Below, piece by piece: positions 61,690-64,000 of a DNA stretch of 64,000 nt. The translations under genes and the position numbers were made by a program. Position 1 is the first letter of the stretch; each line of letters begins with the position of its first letter. The notes beneath the pieces were generated by a model. It worked only from the letters and a program-made list of their open reading frames with translations. It made no database searches and was not told where the DNA came from. Origin of the DNA: SAR324 cluster bacterium (lineage in GTDB: Bacteria > SAR324 > NAC60-12); NCBI GenBank assembly GCA_028281495.1, contig JANQJU010000086.1, positions 42,307-106,306 on the forward strand, in the 5' to 3' direction.

Positions 61690-63593
61690 GTAAGAATATC
61701 ATGCCCACCATGAAAGTGACCTTGGGCTGGCTGCTTTTAGTGCTTTGTCCTGTCCTTGCTTATTATCCTGCCATTTCCGGTGATCTTCTGCTTGATGACC
61801 ATCAGCTGTATGTAGAAGATCCTGTCATGAATCGAACCGATGGTTTGTTAAGAATTTGGCTGCACCCTTTGGAAAACAACGAAGTGTGGCCTTATTTACC
61901 TGTCACGCGTTCCCTATTTTGGATCGAACGCCAGCTCTTTGGACTCGATCTAGAAATCACACATACGATCAATATCGCGTTGCATATCCTAAGTGCCTTG
62001 CTGTTGTGGAAACTGTTGCAAGCCATCCGTTTTCATGGTGCTTGGTGGGTAGGGATAGTCTTTGCACTGCATCCGATTTATGTTCAATCGGTAGCCTGGA
62101 TTGCAGAACGGAAAAACGGGATTGCAGCAATATTTTTTCTTTTATGCGTCTGGGCTTATATCCGGTTTGCACAAAGGCGTTCCTGGTTATGGTACGGCAT
62201 GACGTTGGTGCTCTTAGGGGCTGCCCTCTTGAGCAAAACCTCGACAATCATGCTTCCTGTCATTTTTCTGTTTTGCCATGTGTGGCTGCGGCTTCCTTGG
62301 AAAAAGTCCGATATATGGGGATTCCTGCCTTTTCTTGGAATCGTGGGGGGGGTGGCGTATGGCCGGTTGTGGTTTGAAACCCACGCTTTCGGAGCAAAAC
62401 CTCATTTTGCTTTGGATGTATGGGAACGAGTCGCCTTAGCAGGACATGTGCCCTTTTTTTACATCAAGAAGTTCGTTTTGCCCTATCCGCTCATCTTCAA
62501 TTATCCACAATGGACCATCGATTTGTCGCGAGGTTCGATGATATTGCCGCTGTTGAGCCTTTTGTTGGTTGTAGGACTATTGAGTTGGAAATATGCCTCC
62601 TGGGGCCGTCCGCTATTTTTAGGATTGGGAGGGTTTTTCGTGATGTTGTTTCCTGTTTTGGGTTTGTTCCCGAATGGCTGGTTCCAATTTTCCTATGTCG
62701 CAGATCACTGGGTACATTTGCCAAGTATTCCTTTATTGCTGTTGTGTGTATTCCTCGTCGTTAACGGAAGAAAGGTTAGTATCCAATTTCTAGGGCAATT
62801 TCGGTCCACGACTCCCCTATGGATGGGAATGGGCCTCGCAATCGGTTCTGTTTTGGGAATCCTGACGTTTCTACAAACTCATATTTATCAAAACCACGAA
62901 GCTTTATGGACGCATACGGCTTCACACAATCCAACTTCCTGGGTTGCTCACTATAACTTGGGGGTGATCTATCAAGATCAGAAAGACGATGAACGTGCCT
63001 TGAGTCATTTCAATGCTACCCTCACCCACCGCGAGGGCGAAGCCAAAGCGCATCTCAATCGAGGAGGTCTTTACGCTCGGTTGGGAAAACCCGAACAAGC
63101 CATTGCAGATTACAATGAAGTTTTGAAACGTGAGCCGAAAAATCTCTTGGCTTATAAAAAGCGGGGTATGGCTTATATCGCTTTAGAGAATCCCACTTCT
63201 GCCTTGGTTGACTTCAACGTTGTTTTGCATTTGGATCCCAGTGATACGGAGACTTACCTGACTCGTGGTCTTTTGTATTCTCAAATGCAAGAATACGAAG
63301 CGGGGATCAAAGATTTTGATTCAGCCTTACAGTTCGATCCCACATTGACTCAAGCCTATTACTACCGCGCCTTGAATCATACCAAGTTGGCAAATTTTGA
63401 ATCAGCCCTAAAAAATTACAATGAGGTTATTCATCTCGAGCCCAATTTGGCGTCGGCGTATAAGAACCGGGGGCTATTGTATATGCAGCAGTTCGGAAAA
63501 TCAGAATTGGCATGCCAGGATTGGCAACGAGCTTGCCAACTGGGAGATTGCCAGAATTACCGTCTGGCACAAGAAACTAAAGACTGTTTGTGA
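61686..63593 (+). CDS. TMTC-like multi-pass membrane protein with TPR repeats
   Basis: A 635-residue protein. The first 400 residues hold about ten hydrophobic segments and resemble the membrane part of TMTC/GT-C-type O-mannosyltransferases (GDLLLDDHQLYVEDPVMN with the acidic pair early in the chain; HPIYVQSVAWIAERKNG). Residues 420-620 are about six tetratricopeptide repeats (NPTSWVAHYNLGVIYQDQK and onward; AHLNRGGLYARLGKPEQA). It may glycosylate exported proteins. It overlaps the regulator gene by 4 bp. The start could also be an ATG at 61701 or 61710. Confidence 0.87.
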   Translation: MSKNIMPTMKVTLGWLLLVLCPVLAYYPAISGDLLLDDHQLYVEDPVMNRTDGLLRIWLHPLENNEVWPYLPVTRSLFWIERQLFGLDLEITHTINIALHILSALLLWKLLQAIRFHGAWWVGIVFALHPIYVQSVAWIAERKNGIAAIFFLLCVWAYIRFAQRRSWLWYGMTLVLLGAALLSKTSTIMLPVIFLFCHVWLRLPWKKSDIWGFLPFLGIVGGVAYGRLWFETHAFGAKPHFALDVWERVALAGHVPFFYIKKFVLPYPLIFNYPQWTIDLSRGSMILPLLSLLLVVGLLSWKYASWGRPLFLGLGGFFVMLFPVLGLFPNGWFQFSYVADHWVHLPSIPLLLLCVFLVVNGRKVSIQFLGQFRSTTPLWMGMGLAIGSVLGILTFLQTHIYQNHEALWTHTASHNPTSWVAHYNLGVIYQDQKDDERALSHFNATLTHREGEAKAHLNRGGLYARLGKPEQAIADYNEVLKREPKNLLAYKKRGMAYIALENPTSALVDFNVVLHLDPSDTETYLTRGLLYSQMQEYEAGIKDFDSALQFDPTLTQAYYYRALNHTKLANFESALKNYNEVIHLEPNLASAYKNRGLLYMQQFGKSELACQDWQRACQLGDCQNYRLAQETKDCL

Positions 63594-63648
63594 GACTGGA
63601 CTTGCAGGAGGTGTGTATGTAAGATAGCTCGCTTTTTAAAAATAGAAT

Positions 63649-63671
63649 CATTTCATTCATTCGATGAAATG
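63649..63671 (+). terminator. Hairpin before the thiamine leader
   Basis: A perfect 8-bp stem (CATTTCAT with ATGAAATG) with a 7-nt loop, 55 bp after the TPR gene. It lacks a T-run on the plus strand, so termination is doubtful; it may just separate the two transcription units. Confidence 0.3.
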
Positions 63672-63672
63672 T

Positions 63673-63770
63673 ATTGCCCAGGGGTGCTTGGCAACACGAC
63701 CAGGCTGAGACGCTGTGAGCAGCGACCCTCGAACCTGATACGGACAATACCGGCGTAGGAAGCAGGCAAT
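63673..63770 (+). promoter_or_regulatory. TPP riboswitch (THI element)
   Basis: The thiamine pyrophosphate riboswitch is clear from its core words in order: GGGGTGC (63681), CTGAGA (63705), then GAACCTGATACGGACAATAC and CGGCGTAGGAAG. The closing stem is ATTGCC (63673-63678) with GGCAAT (63765-63770). It ends 79 nt before the thiC start. TPP binding should lower thiC expression. The following stretch has TCCCT near 63807, which could pair with AGGGA of the ribosome site, so control may be at translation, but I see no strong terminator. Confidence 0.95.
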
Positions 63771-63849
63771 ATGTTGATCAGTCTTTACGTTATATGTGTC
63801 TGCTCTCCCTACAGAATCATCGCAACATTCAGCAATATCGGAGGGACAC

Positions 63850-64000
63850 ATGACCGCCATTAAGAAACAACAAGCAACCGTTCCCACTCAACTCAACCTT
63901 CCCAAACCCTATCCCAAATCGAAACGTACCTACGCCGAAGGCCCCCATGGCATCAAGGTTCCCATGCGTCAAATTTCGCTGCACAATACCCCTTTGGCAG
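63850..64000 (+). CDS. thiC: Phosphomethylpyrimidine synthase ThiC, N-terminal part
   Basis: The first 50 codons of thiC, cut by the right edge. The start ATG is preceded by CGGAGGG. The text YPKSKRTYAEGPHGIKVPMRQISL matches the conserved ThiC N-terminal region (NSKRIYxxGxxxGVRVPMREI). ThiC is a radical SAM enzyme that makes the pyrimidine part of thiamine from aminoimidazole ribotide. The TPP riboswitch just upstream confirms the assignment. Confidence 0.95.
   Translation, partial: MTAIKKQQATVPTQLNLPKPYPKSKRTYAEGPHGIKVPMRQISLHNTPLA

Overview
The window looks like a chromosomal segment from a Gram-negative bacterium. Supporting signs are lipobox lipoproteins, a BaeS/BaeR-type envelope two-component system, YqgE/AlgH, a Cfa-type membrane lipid operon, ArgA, P-II and a thiC with a TPP riboswitch. 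The genes are dense, often overlapping by 4 bp (ATGA), of mid GC by eye, and use mostly ATG with some TTG/GTG starts. The gene mix suggests a deltaproteobacterial or SAR324-like lineage, but that is only an inference: there is no rRNA in the window and no search could be run. I saw no tRNA, rRNA, insertion sequence, prophage or CRISPR array.

Layout. 1-4061: the end of a sugar-type ABC importer operon (ATPase cut by the left edge, one permease, two different periplasmic binding proteins). 4219-7072: a GNAT acetyltransferase, an unrecognised 326-aa protein and an Rpn-family nuclease with GREE repeats. 7114-12405 (minus): a tightly coupled lipid-modification operon (DCC protein, SRPBCC protein, FAD oxidoreductase, DUF1365, Cfa-like methyltransferase, DUF1295). 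12689-20325: a membrane protein of unknown role, Mrp, a glycerophosphodiesterase, a receiver-HATPase regulator, an atypical P-II protein, a coiled-coil membrane protein, SprT-like and YciI-like proteins and a TerB-like protein. 20454-32349: a VOC-CbiX fusion, an isolated rplC, a lipoprotein aminopeptidase and zinc-ribbon pair behind a possible structured leader RNA, a double glycosyltransferase, ArgA, a FabZ-like hotdog protein, ThiE, YqgE, an unknown protein and a methyltransferase.

32717-51919 is the centrepiece: one 6,400-aa NRPS/PKS hybrid with order C-A-T, C-A-T, KS-DH-KR-T, C-A-T, C-A(nMT)-T-TE. It has no acyltransferase, so the PKS step should be served in trans. KR plus DH acting on an aminoacyl chain predicts an alpha,beta-unsaturated gamma-amino acid (a vinylogous residue) inside a short peptide whose last residue is N-methylated and perhaps glycine-derived. 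The thioesterase domain would release the product. No regulator, exporter, PPTase or AT lies in the window; the methyltransferase and unknown gene just upstream are the only co-directional neighbours that might belong to the cluster.

52269-64000: small envelope proteins, NnrDE, a PilZ-like protein, a GTPase with a partner, a DUF2680-like secreted protein divergent from the two-component system, a TMTC-like TPR membrane protein and a TPP riboswitch ahead of thiC, which runs off the right edge.

A recurring theme is direct repeats of 15 bp (five codons), at four unrelated places: between the two binding-protein genes, inside C domain 2, after the nMT of the last module, and just past the stop codon of the megasynthase.
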